A stretch of DNA of 64,000 nt, from NCBI GenBank assembly GCA_964513075.1, contig CAZELR010000016.1, positions 1 through 64,000 on the forward strand, read 5' to 3'. This stretch comes from DAOUBP01 sp964513075. GTDB taxonomy: Bacteria > Chloroflexota > Anaerolineae > CG2-30-64-16. Positions 42,223 to 52,921 of the stretch are shown one piece after another; position 1 is the stretch's first letter, and every line of letters starts with the position of its first letter. The translations under genes were made by a program, and so were the position numbers. Below the pieces are notes generated by a model. It saw nothing but the letters and a program-made list of their open reading frames with translations, ran no database searches and was not told the origin of the DNA.

Positions 42223-42940
42223 AGCGAAATCATCTTCGACTGTTCTGCCTTCCACCGCCGAAAAGCGGTCCTACGTCCGGCGGATGTTCACGGCGATCGC
42301 GCCGCGGTATGATCTGATGAACCGGTTGATGACGCTGGGGCGCGACCAGGTGTGGCGGCGCACGGTGGTGCGGCTGGCTGCGCTGCCGAAGGGCGGGCGG
42401 CTGTTGGATGTGGCCACCGGGACAGGGGACATCGGCTACGAGGCGCTGCGCCAGGATGCGACCACGCGGGTGGTGGGCATCGATCTGACCCGCGAAATGA
42501 TGCTGCGCGGCAAAGACAAGCGGCCCGGGAGCACGTTCCCTTTCACGGAAGGGGATGCCCTGGCGCTGCCCTTTGCCGATCACGTGTTTGACGCGGCCTG
42601 TTCCGGTTTCATGATGCGCAACGTGGTGGATATCCGGGCGGCGTTTGCCGAGCAGGCGCGCGTGGTGAAGCCGGGCGGCCGTGTGATCTGCCTGGAGATC
42701 TCGCTGCCGCGGACCCCGGTCTTCAGCCAGTTGTTCCGGTTTTACTTTTTCAAGCTGGTGCCCATCATCGGCGGGCTGATCAGCGGCCAGCGGGCAGCCT
42801 ATACCTATTTGCCGCACTCGGCGGTGCCGCTGCCCCCGCCGGCCGAGTTGGCGGCGATCATGCGGGACGTGGGGTTACGGGATGTCCGTTACCGCATGGC
42901 GATGTTGGGCACGGTGTCGATCCATTGGGGGACAGTATGA
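42215..42940 (+). CDS. ubiE: UbiE/MenG demethylmenaquinone methyltransferase
   Basis: 241 residues. The ATG at 42215 overlaps the permease stop. It has FTAIAPRYDLMNRLMTLGRDQVWRR (UbiE signature), LDVATGTGDIGYEAL (SAM motif I), GDALALPFADHVFDAACSGFMMRNV, and VKPGGRVICLEIS. It catalyses the final C-methylation in menaquinone (or ubiquinone) synthesis. With ubiX next to it, and in a phylum that uses menaquinone, MenG/MqnG function is most likely. The ATGA overlap with ubiX indicates coupling. Confidence 0.93.
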   Translation: MSKAKSSSTVLPSTAEKRSYVRRMFTAIAPRYDLMNRLMTLGRDQVWRRTVVRLAALPKGGRLLDVATGTGDIGYEALRQDATTRVVGIDLTREMMLRGKDKRPGSTFPFTEGDALALPFADHVFDAACSGFMMRNVVDIRAAFAEQARVVKPGGRVICLEISLPRTPVFSQLFRFYFFKLVPIIGGLISGQRAAYTYLPHSAVPLPPPAELAAIMRDVGLRDVRYRMAMLGTVSIHWGTV

Positions 42941-43521
42941 GGCGTCTGATCATCGGCATGTCCGGCGCGTCGGGCCAGATCTATGGGATTCGCTTGCTGG
43001 AGGTGCTGCGCGCTGCACCGGACGTGGAGACCCACCTGGTGCTGAGCCAGGCGGCGCGCATGACGATCGCGCAGGAAACCGACTACACGCCGCGCGACGT
43101 GGAGGCGCTGGCGCATGTGGTGCACCGCACCGCTGACATCGGCGCGACGATTGCCAGCGGCTCCTTCGAGACGGCCGGCATGATCGTGGCGCCGTGCAGC
43201 ATCAAGAGCCTCTCGGCGATCGCGCACAGCTTCGACAATGATCTGATCTCCCGTGCGGCCGATGTGCAGCTCAAAGAAGGACGGCCCGTTTTGCTGCTGG
43301 TGCGCGAAACCCCTTTGCATCTGGGCCACCTGGAGCTGATGGCGCAGGCGGCGCGCCACGGCTGCATCATCTTCCCGCCGGTGCCGGCGTTTTACGGCCG
43401 GCCACAGACGGTGGATGACCTGGTGAACGGCACAGTGGGCCGGGTGCTCGCGCGCATGGGGTTCGAGAACGATTTGTATCATCGCTGGATGGGGATGCGC
43501 GGCGCTTTGGCCTCAAATTGA
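42937..43521 (+). CDS. ubiX: UbiX-family flavin prenyltransferase
   Basis: 194 residues. IGMSGASGQIYGIRLLEVL is the FMN-binding N-terminus; SGSFETAGMIVAPCSIKSLSAIAHSFDNDLISRAADVQLKEGRPVLLLVRETPLHLGHLE is the family core. It attaches dimethylallyl phosphate to FMN to make prenylated FMN for UbiD-type decarboxylases. No ubiD is in the window. With UbiE it points to quinone synthesis (ubiquinone-like or futalosine-type menaquinone pathway). Confidence 0.94.
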   Translation: MRRLIIGMSGASGQIYGIRLLEVLRAAPDVETHLVLSQAARMTIAQETDYTPRDVEALAHVVHRTADIGATIASGSFETAGMIVAPCSIKSLSAIAHSFDNDLISRAADVQLKEGRPVLLLVRETPLHLGHLELMAQAARHGCIIFPPVPAFYGRPQTVDDLVNGTVGRVLARMGFENDLYHRWMGMRGALASN

Positions 43522-43547
43522 CAGATGATTTTTTGGACGGTCTGTGC

Positions 43548-43553
43548 TATAAT
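43548..43553 (+). promoter_or_regulatory. -10 box of the parA operon
   Basis: Perfect TATAAT at 43548-43553. TTGACA occurs at 43518-43523, but 24 bp away, too far for a standard promoter. The ATG is at 43598. Confidence 0.5.
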
Positions 43554-43597
43554 TTGCGGCGACCGTTCGTTTCATTTCGTAAGGATCCGCGGCCATC

Positions 43598-44368
43598 ATG
43601 GGCACACTCATCGCATTGGCCAACCAGAAAGGTGGCGTCGGCAAGACGACCACGACGATCAACCTGGGCGCGGCTCTGGCGGAGAAGGGCTGCCGCGTTT
43701 TGTTGGTCGATCTGGATCCGCAAGCCGCCTTATCCAACGGCCTGGGCATTCAGGCTGACGACCTCAACCGCACCGTCTATAACATCCTGATCGATCCGGA
43801 GCAGAATGCGGCCGAGATCATCGTGCCGGCGCGTGCACAGATCGACTTGCTGCCCGCCAACATCGACCTGGCGGCGGCTGAGTTAGAGCTTGTGACGGCC
43901 TTCAGTCGGGAGTCGTTGCTGAAAGAGGCGTTGAAGCCGCTGGCGGCGCGTTATGATTTCATCCTGATTGACTGCGGGCCGAACCTGGGCCTGCTGACCA
44001 TCAATGCGCTCACTGCGGCGGACGTCGTGCTGATCCCGCTGCAGTGCGAGTATTTTGCTTTACGGGCGTTGAGTGCGTTGATGCGCACGGTGAATCGCGT
44101 GCGCGCCCGGTTGAATCCACAGCTCAAGATTGCAGGTATTTTCGGCACGATGTATGCCACCGGCACGCGGCATGCCGAGGAAGTGCTTGTACAGGCAGGC
44201 GCCTTGTTCGATGAGCGTGTTTTCGACTTTTACACCAAGAAGAGCATCCGCTTCGCCGAGGCTTCAGCCGCAGGCAAATCGATCTTCGAATATGCTCCCA
44301 ACCACGAAGGCGCGCGGGTCTATCGCACTCTTGCGGAGGTGATCATCCATGACTACAGCCAAAAGTAA
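43598..44368 (+). CDS. parA: ParA/Soj family ATPase
   Basis: 256 residues. Deviant Walker A ANQKGGVGKTTTTINLG, VLLVDLDPQAALSNGLG (Walker A'), and FILIDCGPNLGLLTINAL (Walker B). Length and the lack of an N-terminal HTH match chromosomal Soj/ParA. It would form ATP-dependent dimers on DNA and move or position cargo. The partner position normally taken by parB is occupied by the membrane protein at 44349-45707, whose gene overlaps this one by 20 bp. Confidence 0.93.
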   Translation: MGTLIALANQKGGVGKTTTTINLGAALAEKGCRVLLVDLDPQAALSNGLGIQADDLNRTVYNILIDPEQNAAEIIVPARAQIDLLPANIDLAAAELELVTAFSRESLLKEALKPLAARYDFILIDCGPNLGLLTINALTAADVVLIPLQCEYFALRALSALMRTVNRVRARLNPQLKIAGIFGTMYATGTRHAEEVLVQAGALFDERVFDFYTKKSIRFAEASAAGKSIFEYAPNHEGARVYRTLAEVIIHDYSQK

Positions 44369-45707
44369 CGCCGGCAATCGTGACACGCATGCCGTCCCCG
44401 GGGCCATACGCGGCCGCGGGCTGGATGCTCTCTTTGAGGGCACCACTGCTCCGTCAAGTGTCAGGTCAGGTATAGACGCAGATCTGGCCGCGCTGCTCGA
44501 TGATGAGATGCTGGCGGCCGAGACAGGGCGCTCAACGGCCGAGGCCGCAACCGCCGAGGCTGCAACTGCCGAGCCGAGTATCCCGGATAGCACCCCGCAA
44601 CGGCCTTCCGGCAGTGCGTCGACAACGGCGGACGCTCAGTATGAGAGTGTGCGCACCGAGCCCATCGATGTGCCGCCGCCCGCGGCCGAAGCTCAGCCGC
44701 AGGCGGCCACGGGTGGGACGCGGGCGGCGGCGCCCGAGCCTCAGCCGGTGCGGCAGCTCCCGACCACCAAACGGTTCGGCGCCATTATCATGGACGAGTC
44801 CCCTGTGGTCCCGGAGGACGCGGCGCCGGCCGACACCCTGGCGCCGCTGATGCCCGGCGAGAAAGCGATGCCGCCGGGGCCGGGCGTCGTTGCGATCGAT
44901 ACGGCGCCGATTGTGACCGTGGAGCGCACGGATGAGCAGAAGACCATCGTGATCTCGCGCCTGGACCAGGTCTTGGAGAAGAACTGGCAGCGCGCCTTCC
45001 ACAACCAGATCGACGAGCTCTACAGGCAGGTGGCGACGGAGTTCAGCAGCCCGCCCGCGTCCTCGGAGCGCGCGCTGACCTTGCTGCGCGAGGCCCGCCA
45101 GCTCATGATCAATTCGCCCGAGGAGTATGTCAACGCGGAGTACCGGATGATGCAGGTGACCGCGATGCTGGATCGCGTCAAGGAGAGCCGCAAGCAGTCG
45201 GTCTCGTATGGCCCGCGCATCCTGGGTTACGAAGCGGGGTGGCTGCTGCTGCTGCTGTTAGGGCTGGTCTTCTCTACACCGCTGACACGCTGGATTACTG
45301 CCATCAGCGGCGTCCAGGGCGAGGCGCTGCTCAATATCAATCCTATCCTGAACACCATGATCTGGGGCGGCATCGGCGGGGTGGTCGGGGCGCTGTACAC
45401 CCTCTGGTGGCACATCTCGGAAACGCAAAACTTCGACCGGAACTACCTGATGTGGTATATGGTGCAGCCGTTGATGGGGTTGGTGCTGGGCGGCATCATG
45501 TTCCTGGTCCTGACCGGCGGCTTCCTGATCCTGCAGGTCGACATTTCCAGCGAGAAGGCTTCTACCGGCGCGCGCCTGCTGCCGTATCTGACGGCCGTGC
45601 TGGCCGGTTTCCGGCAGAACTTCATCTACGAGCAGTTGGAACGTCTGATGGCTCTCTTCACCCCGGCCAATAAGAAGACCGGCGGCGACGAAGGGCCCGC
45701 TATGTAA
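44349..45707 (+). CDS. membrane protein with ParB-like N-terminal ParA-activating peptide
   Basis: 452 residues. Residues 21-29, RGRGLDALF, match the N-terminal GRGLDAL peptide of ParB, the part that contacts ParA and triggers ATP hydrolysis. A disordered Ala/Pro/Thr/Glu-rich region (about 45-190) follows. A helical segment (about 195-290, ISRLDQVLEKNWQRAFHNQIDELYRQV...) precedes three membrane helices (about 297-318, 335-358, 372-398), then a short cytoplasmic tail. There is no ParB/Srx CTPase domain and no HTH, so it cannot be ParB itself. The gene overlaps parA, and ParA-membrane anchoring is the obvious inference. I know no characterised homologue. Confidence 0.8.
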   Translation: MTTAKSNAGNRDTHAVPGAIRGRGLDALFEGTTAPSSVRSGIDADLAALLDDEMLAAETGRSTAEAATAEAATAEPSIPDSTPQRPSGSASTTADAQYESVRTEPIDVPPPAAEAQPQAATGGTRAAAPEPQPVRQLPTTKRFGAIIMDESPVVPEDAAPADTLAPLMPGEKAMPPGPGVVAIDTAPIVTVERTDEQKTIVISRLDQVLEKNWQRAFHNQIDELYRQVATEFSSPPASSERALTLLREARQLMINSPEEYVNAEYRMMQVTAMLDRVKESRKQSVSYGPRILGYEAGWLLLLLLGLVFSTPLTRWITAISGVQGEALLNINPILNTMIWGGIGGVVGALYTLWWHISETQNFDRNYLMWYMVQPLMGLVLGGIMFLVLTGGFLILQVDISSEKASTGARLLPYLTAVLAGFRQNFIYEQLERLMALFTPANKKTGGDEGPAM

Positions 45708-45723
45708 AGCTGCATGAGAGCGT

Positions 45724-45751
45724 GGGCGTGTGGGAGTGCTCCCACACGCCC
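45724..45751. terminator. hairpin between convergent genes
   Basis: GGGCGTGTGGGA (45724-45735) and TCCCACACGCCC (45740-45751) pair perfectly around four bases. It lies between the parA operon and the minus-strand cupin gene. There is no U-run, so termination is inferred from position. Confidence 0.6.
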
Positions 45752-45770
45752 AATTCCTCCGACTCCCATA

Positions 45771-46136
45771 CTATTCTTCGTCCCAGACTACTTCATCCAC
45801 GCGATACGCGGGCGCGCAGCTCACGATCAACACCAGGTCGTCCGGGCCATCGTTCCACAGCTTGTGCGGCTGCCCTGGGCGGATGATTACCGCATCTCCG
45901 GGACCGATGGCGCGGGTTTCCTGGCCCACGCGCACGCGTCCCCGGCCGGAACGCACGAGGTACACCTCGTCGGCCGTTGTGTGGTGGTGGTCGCGGCTGG
46001 TGGTCGCCGGCGGGTGCGTGATGATGGCGAGGCTGTGGCTGGCCAGACCGGTCGTGTTGCCGGCCAGCTCTTGCACGCGTGCGCCATCGGGTGCGATTGC
46101 GCCACGGATATCAAGCAGCGAGCGAAAACTTTCCAT
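45771..46136 (-). CDS. cupin-domain protein
   Basis: 121 residues. A single cupin barrel with SRDHHHTTADEVYLVRSGRGRVRVG (motif 1, three His plus Glu) and PGDAVIIRPGQPHKLWN (motif 2, His). The metal site looks complete. AGGAGG just before its ATG overlaps the murA stop, so it is translated from the murA mRNA. Function unknown; it may be a small-molecule sensor or an isomerase. Confidence 0.83.
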   Translation of the reverse strand: MESFRSLLDIRGAIAPDGARVQELAGNTTGLASHSLAIITHPPATTSRDHHHTTADEVYLVRSGRGRVRVGQETRAIGPGDAVIIRPGQPHKLWNDGPDDLVLIVSCAPAYRVDEVVWDEE

Positions 46137-46143
46137 GATCCTC

Positions 46144-47427
46144 CTAGGTGTCCGCGCGCTTCAGGTGGGCGCCCAGCGCTTGCAGCTTGGCGTCGATTTT
46201 CTGGTAGCCGCGGTCGATCTGGCCGACATTGGCGATGGTGCTGGTGCCTTTGGCGGCGAGCGCGGCGATGAGCAGCGCCATGCCCGCGCGAATGTCCGGG
46301 CTGCTGAGTTCCTGCCCGTGAAGGGAGGCAGGGCCGACGATCACCGCGCGGTGCGGGTCACACAGGATGATTTTGGCTCCCATACCGATCAGCTTATCCA
46401 CGAAGTAGAGGCGGCTCTCGAACATTTTCTCGTGCATCAACACGGTGCCCTTGGCCTGGGTGGCTACCACCAGCGCGATGCTCATCAGGTCGGCGGGGAA
46501 CTGCGGCCAGGGCGCGTCGTCGATTTTGGGTACGGCGCCTCCGATGTCTTCGCGAATGGTCAGGTCCTGCTCATCGGCCACGACCAGGGTGTCCCCTTGC
46601 ATGTGCAGGCTCACCCCCAGCCGCTCGGCAAAGATCCAGTTGATCATCCGCATGTGCTCGGGCACGATGCCGTGGATGCGAATCTCGCCCCGCGTGACGG
46701 CCCCCAGGCCCAGGAAGCTGCCAACCTCCAGATAGTCGGGCGAGATGCGGAAGCTGCCCCCACCCAGGCGGTCCACCCCGTGGACAATGATGGTGTTGCT
46801 GCCGACCCCCTGGATATCGGCGCCGAGGCAGTTGAGCAGTTGGCAGAGATCTTGCACGTGCGGCTCTGAGGCCGCATTGCGGATGATCGTCGTGCCTTTG
46901 GCCAGTGTGGCAGCCATGACTGCGTTTTCGGTTCCCGTGACGCTCATCTCATCGAGCAGGATGTCGGCGCCGTGCAGGCCGGCAGTCCGCATGGTGAAGT
47001 CGCGCGTGTTGAACTCGACCTGGGTGCCCAATGCCTCCAGCGCCAGCAGGTGCGTGTCTACCCGGCGCCGGCCGATGCGATCGCCGCCGGGAAGGGGCAG
47101 CACGGCCTGGCCAAAGCGGCCGAGCATGGGGCCGGCCAACAGCATGGAGCCGCGAATTTGCTGGAAGAGCTCGGCGCGCGGGCGGGCAAAGTGCGCGTTG
47201 CGGGCGCAGAGATGCAGCGTGTCCCCCTCGTCGCGTATGGTTACACCCAGCTCGCCGAGCAGTTGCAGCATCGTACCGACATCGCCGATGCGCGGCACGT
47301 TATGCAGCGTCACTTCTCCCTCGGTGAGGAAAATGGCTGCCAGGAGCGGCAATGCGGCGTTTTTGTTGCCTGCCGGGACGACGTCGCCGGTGAGAGGATG
47401 CCCGCCCTCGATGATGAATTTCTCCAT
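46144..47427 (-). CDS. murA: UDP-N-acetylglucosamine 1-carboxyvinyltransferase, Asp-type active site
   Basis: 427 residues from ATG 47427 (AGGAG at 47436-47440). MurA adds enolpyruvate from PEP to UDP-GlcNAc, the first committed step of peptidoglycan synthesis in the cytoplasm. PAGNKNAALPLLAA is the N-terminal signature. At the catalytic loop the sequence is LPGGDRIGRRRVDTH, with Asp116 where E. coli has Cys115. Cys-to-Asp MurA enzymes are known in Mycobacterium and Chlamydia and are not inactivated by fosfomycin. A promoter lies at 47524-47552 and cupin is downstream. Confidence 0.95.
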   Translation of the reverse strand: MEKFIIEGGHPLTGDVVPAGNKNAALPLLAAIFLTEGEVTLHNVPRIGDVGTMLQLLGELGVTIRDEGDTLHLCARNAHFARPRAELFQQIRGSMLLAGPMLGRFGQAVLPLPGGDRIGRRRVDTHLLALEALGTQVEFNTRDFTMRTAGLHGADILLDEMSVTGTENAVMAATLAKGTTIIRNAASEPHVQDLCQLLNCLGADIQGVGSNTIIVHGVDRLGGGSFRISPDYLEVGSFLGLGAVTRGEIRIHGIVPEHMRMINWIFAERLGVSLHMQGDTLVVADEQDLTIREDIGGAVPKIDDAPWPQFPADLMSIALVVATQAKGTVLMHEKMFESRLYFVDKLIGMGAKIILCDPHRAVIVGPASLHGQELSSPDIRAGMALLIAALAAKGTSTIANVGQIDRGYQKIDAKLQALGAHLKRADT

Positions 47428-47523
47428 TGAAATCACTCCTTAGTCGGTGGTCAAGGTGATGCTGGTCATGGCAAAAAAGGCGCACAGCGCGGGTGGGTTC
47501 GCTGCGACAAGCGTGTTGCTGGG

Positions 47524-47552
47524 ATTCTACCTTACCCGCCTGTGAGCGTCAA
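47524..47552 (-). promoter_or_regulatory. murA promoter
   Basis: Minus strand: -35 TTGACG (47547-47552), 17-bp spacer, -10 TAGAAT (47524-47529). The leader is about 90 nt. Confidence 0.8.
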
Positions 47553-47612
47553 TAAAGCCGGCGCAGGCGTTGAAGGGCCCGGCTGGCGTTTCTTAAGCAG
47601 GCCGATCTGTGG

Positions 47613-47618
47613 TAAAAT
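47613..47618 (+). promoter_or_regulatory. -10 box leading into a leaderless GTG start
   Basis: TAAAAT at 47613-47618 lies seven bases before GTG 47626, so transcription should start at or next to the codon. The -35 is weak. Confidence 0.55.
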
Positions 47619-47625
47619 AAGCGTT

Positions 47626-48741
47626 GTGAGAAGTGTGAGACCCCAAGTTATTACGCGCGTCGGCAGCATCGACGCACTGACGGCCGGCCTCGGCCTGGCC
47701 GGTCGACGCCTCTGGCTGATGATCATCCCGGTGGCGATCGATGTTGCGCTGTGGCTGATGCCGCGGCTTTCGGTGGAGAAGTTGCTGGCGCGCGTGGTGA
47801 TTGCCTGGAATGCGCTGGTCAAGGCGGTTTACACGCCTTCCCAATTGGCGGCGCTGGGCGATGCGTTCGGTTATTTTCAGGATTCGATGGCGCAACTGGG
47901 CCAGCAGGTCAATCTGGCGATGGCGGTGACCACCGGGTGGCTCGCGCCGACAAGCGCGTTGGCATCGGTGCAGGCGAACCGTCTGCTGTTGATCAGCGAC
48001 GGCGTTTTGGCGCCGCTGGGCATCGGTCTGCACCTGCCCGGCGCTGCGCCTCTCGGGCAGGCGGCCGGCGCAATCGAGATCAACAGCGTCTGGGGCGCGG
48101 TGGCGGTGGCGGTTGGGCTTTGGCTGTTGGCCCAGGTATTGGCAACCCTTTTTCTCTCCCGGGCCGCCCTGAGCTTGAACGGGGCTGTCGTGGGGCAGGG
48201 CAAAGAAGGGGGCTTGGCCGCGCCGGCGCCGATCGAAGTTGTGCGGTCGCCGTTTCTGCGCTTGTTTGGCCGGCTTCTGGTCCTGAACCTGGTGTTAGTC
48301 GCCATCTTGTGGCTCTTGCGCATACCCCTGGCTGCAGTGACAGCTTTGGCGATGGTATCCAGCCAGCCGTTCATCGCATTCGTGTTTGCAGTAGTGGGCG
48401 GTCTCACGCTTTGGTTGACATTGTCTTTCCTGGTGTCGATGTTTCTCGCCAGCGATGTGATGCTCATGGATGGCTGGGGGCTGTGGTCCAGTATCTGGCG
48501 CGGTTTCATCATGGCGCGTGCCAGCGGCATGCGCACGTTGGGGTTTGTGGTTCTGATCAATTTACTGATGTTGGGTGCGCGCGCCGTGTGGGGGATCATC
48601 GGGCAGACTTTGGTGGGCACGGTGGTTGCGATTTTGGGCAACGGCTTTCTGGTCACCGGGATGGTGCTGGCGTCGATGATCTACTATGACGGCTTGCGCC
48701 GTGAGTGGCAGGCCGTCGCGGCCAGCAGGGCGAGCGGTTAG
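47626..48741 (+). CDS. multi-pass membrane protein
   Basis: About 371 residues from GTG 47626 (GTG 47635 is an alternative). A longer frame reaches back to 47542 but would start upstream of the -10 box. Five or more hydrophobic segments (about 25-45, 155-185, 220-245, 250-275, 305-350). The extracytoplasmic region between the first two is Ala/Gln-rich. I do not recognise the family. It precedes gyrB by 65 bp with a small palindromic repeat between. Confidence 0.6.
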   Translation: MRSVRPQVITRVGSIDALTAGLGLAGRRLWLMIIPVAIDVALWLMPRLSVEKLLARVVIAWNALVKAVYTPSQLAALGDAFGYFQDSMAQLGQQVNLAMAVTTGWLAPTSALASVQANRLLLISDGVLAPLGIGLHLPGAAPLGQAAGAIEINSVWGAVAVAVGLWLLAQVLATLFLSRAALSLNGAVVGQGKEGGLAAPAPIEVVRSPFLRLFGRLLVLNLVLVAILWLLRIPLAAVTALAMVSSQPFIAFVFAVVGGLTLWLTLSFLVSMFLASDVMLMDGWGLWSSIWRGFIMARASGMRTLGFVVLINLLMLGARAVWGIIGQTLVGTVVAILGNGFLVTGMVLASMIYYDGLRREWQAVAASRASG

Positions 48742-48751
48742 TAAATATCAA

Positions 48752-48768
48752 GAGAAACCAGGTTTCTC
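48752..48768. repeat. palindromic repeat before gyrB
   Basis: GAGAAACC (48752-48759) and GGTTTCTC (48761-48768) are perfect complements around one base. A diverged copy (AGAAATCTGGCTTCT) follows at 48771-48785. Similar AGAAACC/GGTTTCT repeats are widespread in Chloroflexota and cyanobacteria. Confidence 0.7.
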
Positions 48769-48806
48769 GCAGAAATCTGGCTTCTGAAGCGTGCAGGAGT
48801 CTTTAC

Positions 48807-50734
48807 GTGGCAGAGCAGGGTAATAATCGTCCCAATCATTACACCGCAGATGATATCCAGGTGTTGGAAGGTCTGGAGGCGGTGCGGCGCCGTCCCGGCA
48901 TGTATATCGGCGGCACCGACATCAAGGCGCTGCACCACACGGTCTACGAGGTGGTGGATAACTCCATCGACGAGGCCATGGCGGGGTATTGCGATCGGAT
49001 CGCAGTCACCATTCGCAAAGATGGCAGCGTGACCGTGCAGGATTGGGGCCGCGGCATTCCGGTGGACATTCATAAGCAGACCGGCAAGTCGGCGCTGGAA
49101 ACCGTGCTGACCAAGCTGCACGCGGGCGGCAAGTTCGGCAGCGGGGCGTATAAGGTCTCCGGCGGCCTGCACGGCGTGGGCGTCTCGGCGGTGAACGCGT
49201 TGTCGGATTGGATGGAAGTGGAGGTGCGCAAGGACGGCAAACTGTACTTCCAGCGCTATCAACGCGGCCATCCCCAGGAGGACGTCAAGGTGATTGGCGC
49301 CTCCGACGGTGAGACCGGGACGCGCACCACGTTCCTGCCGGATAAGAGCATCTTCACCGAGACCACCGAGTTCCGGTTCGAGACGCTGGAGCAGCGTTTT
49401 CGCGAGATGGCGTTCCTCAACCGCGGGTTGACCATTGAGTTCTCGGACGAGCGCACCGATAACGGCGCCCGCTACATGAATTTCTACTTCGAGGGCGGGG
49501 TCCGCAGCTTCGTGCGTTATCTCAACAAGAATCGCGGCGTGCTGCACGAGCCGATCTACGTTGAGAAGGAGATCGAGGGGAACATCGTCGAGGCGGCGAT
49601 TCAGTATAACGACGGCTTCAATGAGTCGGTGTTTGCCTTTGCCAATACCATCAACACGCCCGACGGCGGCACGCACCTCACCGGCATGCGCTCGGCGCTC
49701 ACGCGCACCATCAATGATTGGGCCCGGCGCCAGGGGTTGTTGAAGGAATCCGACCCGAGCTTCACCGGCGAAGATACGCGCGAAGGGCTGACCGCGATCA
49801 TCAGCGTCAAGCTGCCCGATCCGCAGTTCGAGTCGCAGACCAAGGTCAAGCTGCTGAACATCGAGATTCGCAATCAGGTCGAATCCGCGCTCGGCGAGAC
49901 GATCACGGAGTGGCTGGAGCGGAATCCGAAAGAGGGCCGCAAGATCGTCGAAAAGTGCACGACCTCCAGCCGGGCGCGCGATGCGGCGCGCAAGGCGCGC
50001 GACCTGGTGATCCGCAAGAGTGCGCTGGAGAGCCTGACGTTGCCGGGCAAGCTGGCGGACTGCTCGGAGCGCGACCCGGCCAAGTGCGAGCTGTATATCG
50101 TAGAAGGCGATTCGGCCGGCGGTTCGGCCAAGCAGGGCCGCGACCGGCGTTTCCAGGCCATCCTGCCGCTGCGCGGCAAGATTCTGAACGTGGAGAAGGC
50201 CCGGCTGGACAAGTCGCTGGCTAACCGGGAGATTCAGTCATTGGTGCAGGCGCTGGGCAGCGGGATCGGCGATGCGGTGGACCTGAGCAACTTGCGCTAT
50301 CATCGGGTCCTCATCATGACCGATGCCGATGTCGACGGCAGCCACATCCGTACGCTGCTGCTGACCATGTTCTTCCGCTATATGCCGCAGCTCATCGAGA
50401 ACGGCCATCTGTACATCGCACAGCCGCCGCTGTACCTGGTGAAGAAGGGCAAGGATGCCCGGTATGTCTATTCAGACGCAGAGCGCGACAAGGCGTTGAG
50501 TGAGTTCGGGGGGATGCAGGGCATCACGCTGCAGCGCTACAAAGGGTTGGGCGAGATGAACCCGGAGCAGCTCTGGGAAACCACCATGAATCCGAGCAAT
50601 CGGATCCTGCTCCAGGTGACTATCGAAGACGCGGCGGTGGCCGATCGCACGTTTGACATGCTGATGGGCAACGAGGTCGCCCCGCGCAAGCGGTTCATCC
50701 AGAGCCATGCCAAGAAGGTGAGAAACCTGGACGT

Positions 50735-50738
<4 letters not shown>
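48807..50738 (+). CDS. gyrB: DNA gyrase subunit B
   Basis: 643 residues from GTG 48807, with AGGAG (48795-48799) seven bases upstream; longer frames run into the repeat. The ATPase domain has VVDNSIDEAMAGYCD, the nucleotide loop VSGGLHGVGVSAVNALS, and RPGMYIGGTD. The TOPRIM domain has CELYIVEGDSAGGSAKQGRDRRFQAILPLRGKILNVEKA and IMTDADVDGSHIRTLLLT. The C-terminal RYKGLGEMNPEQLWETTMNP is universal. It negatively supercoils DNA with GyrA, whose gene is not in the window. The stop overlaps the glgX start (ATGA). Confidence 0.97.
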
Positions 50739-52873
<2,135 letters not shown>

Positions 52874-52921
52874 TCCTTCAGCCTGCGCCGAACATGCGCT
52901 GGAGCACAGTCGCCATCGGCG

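Noticed and set aside
44349..45707. Annotation as ParB
   Set aside because: Only the N-terminal peptide is ParB-like; the CTPase and helix-turn-helix domains are absent and membrane helices are present.
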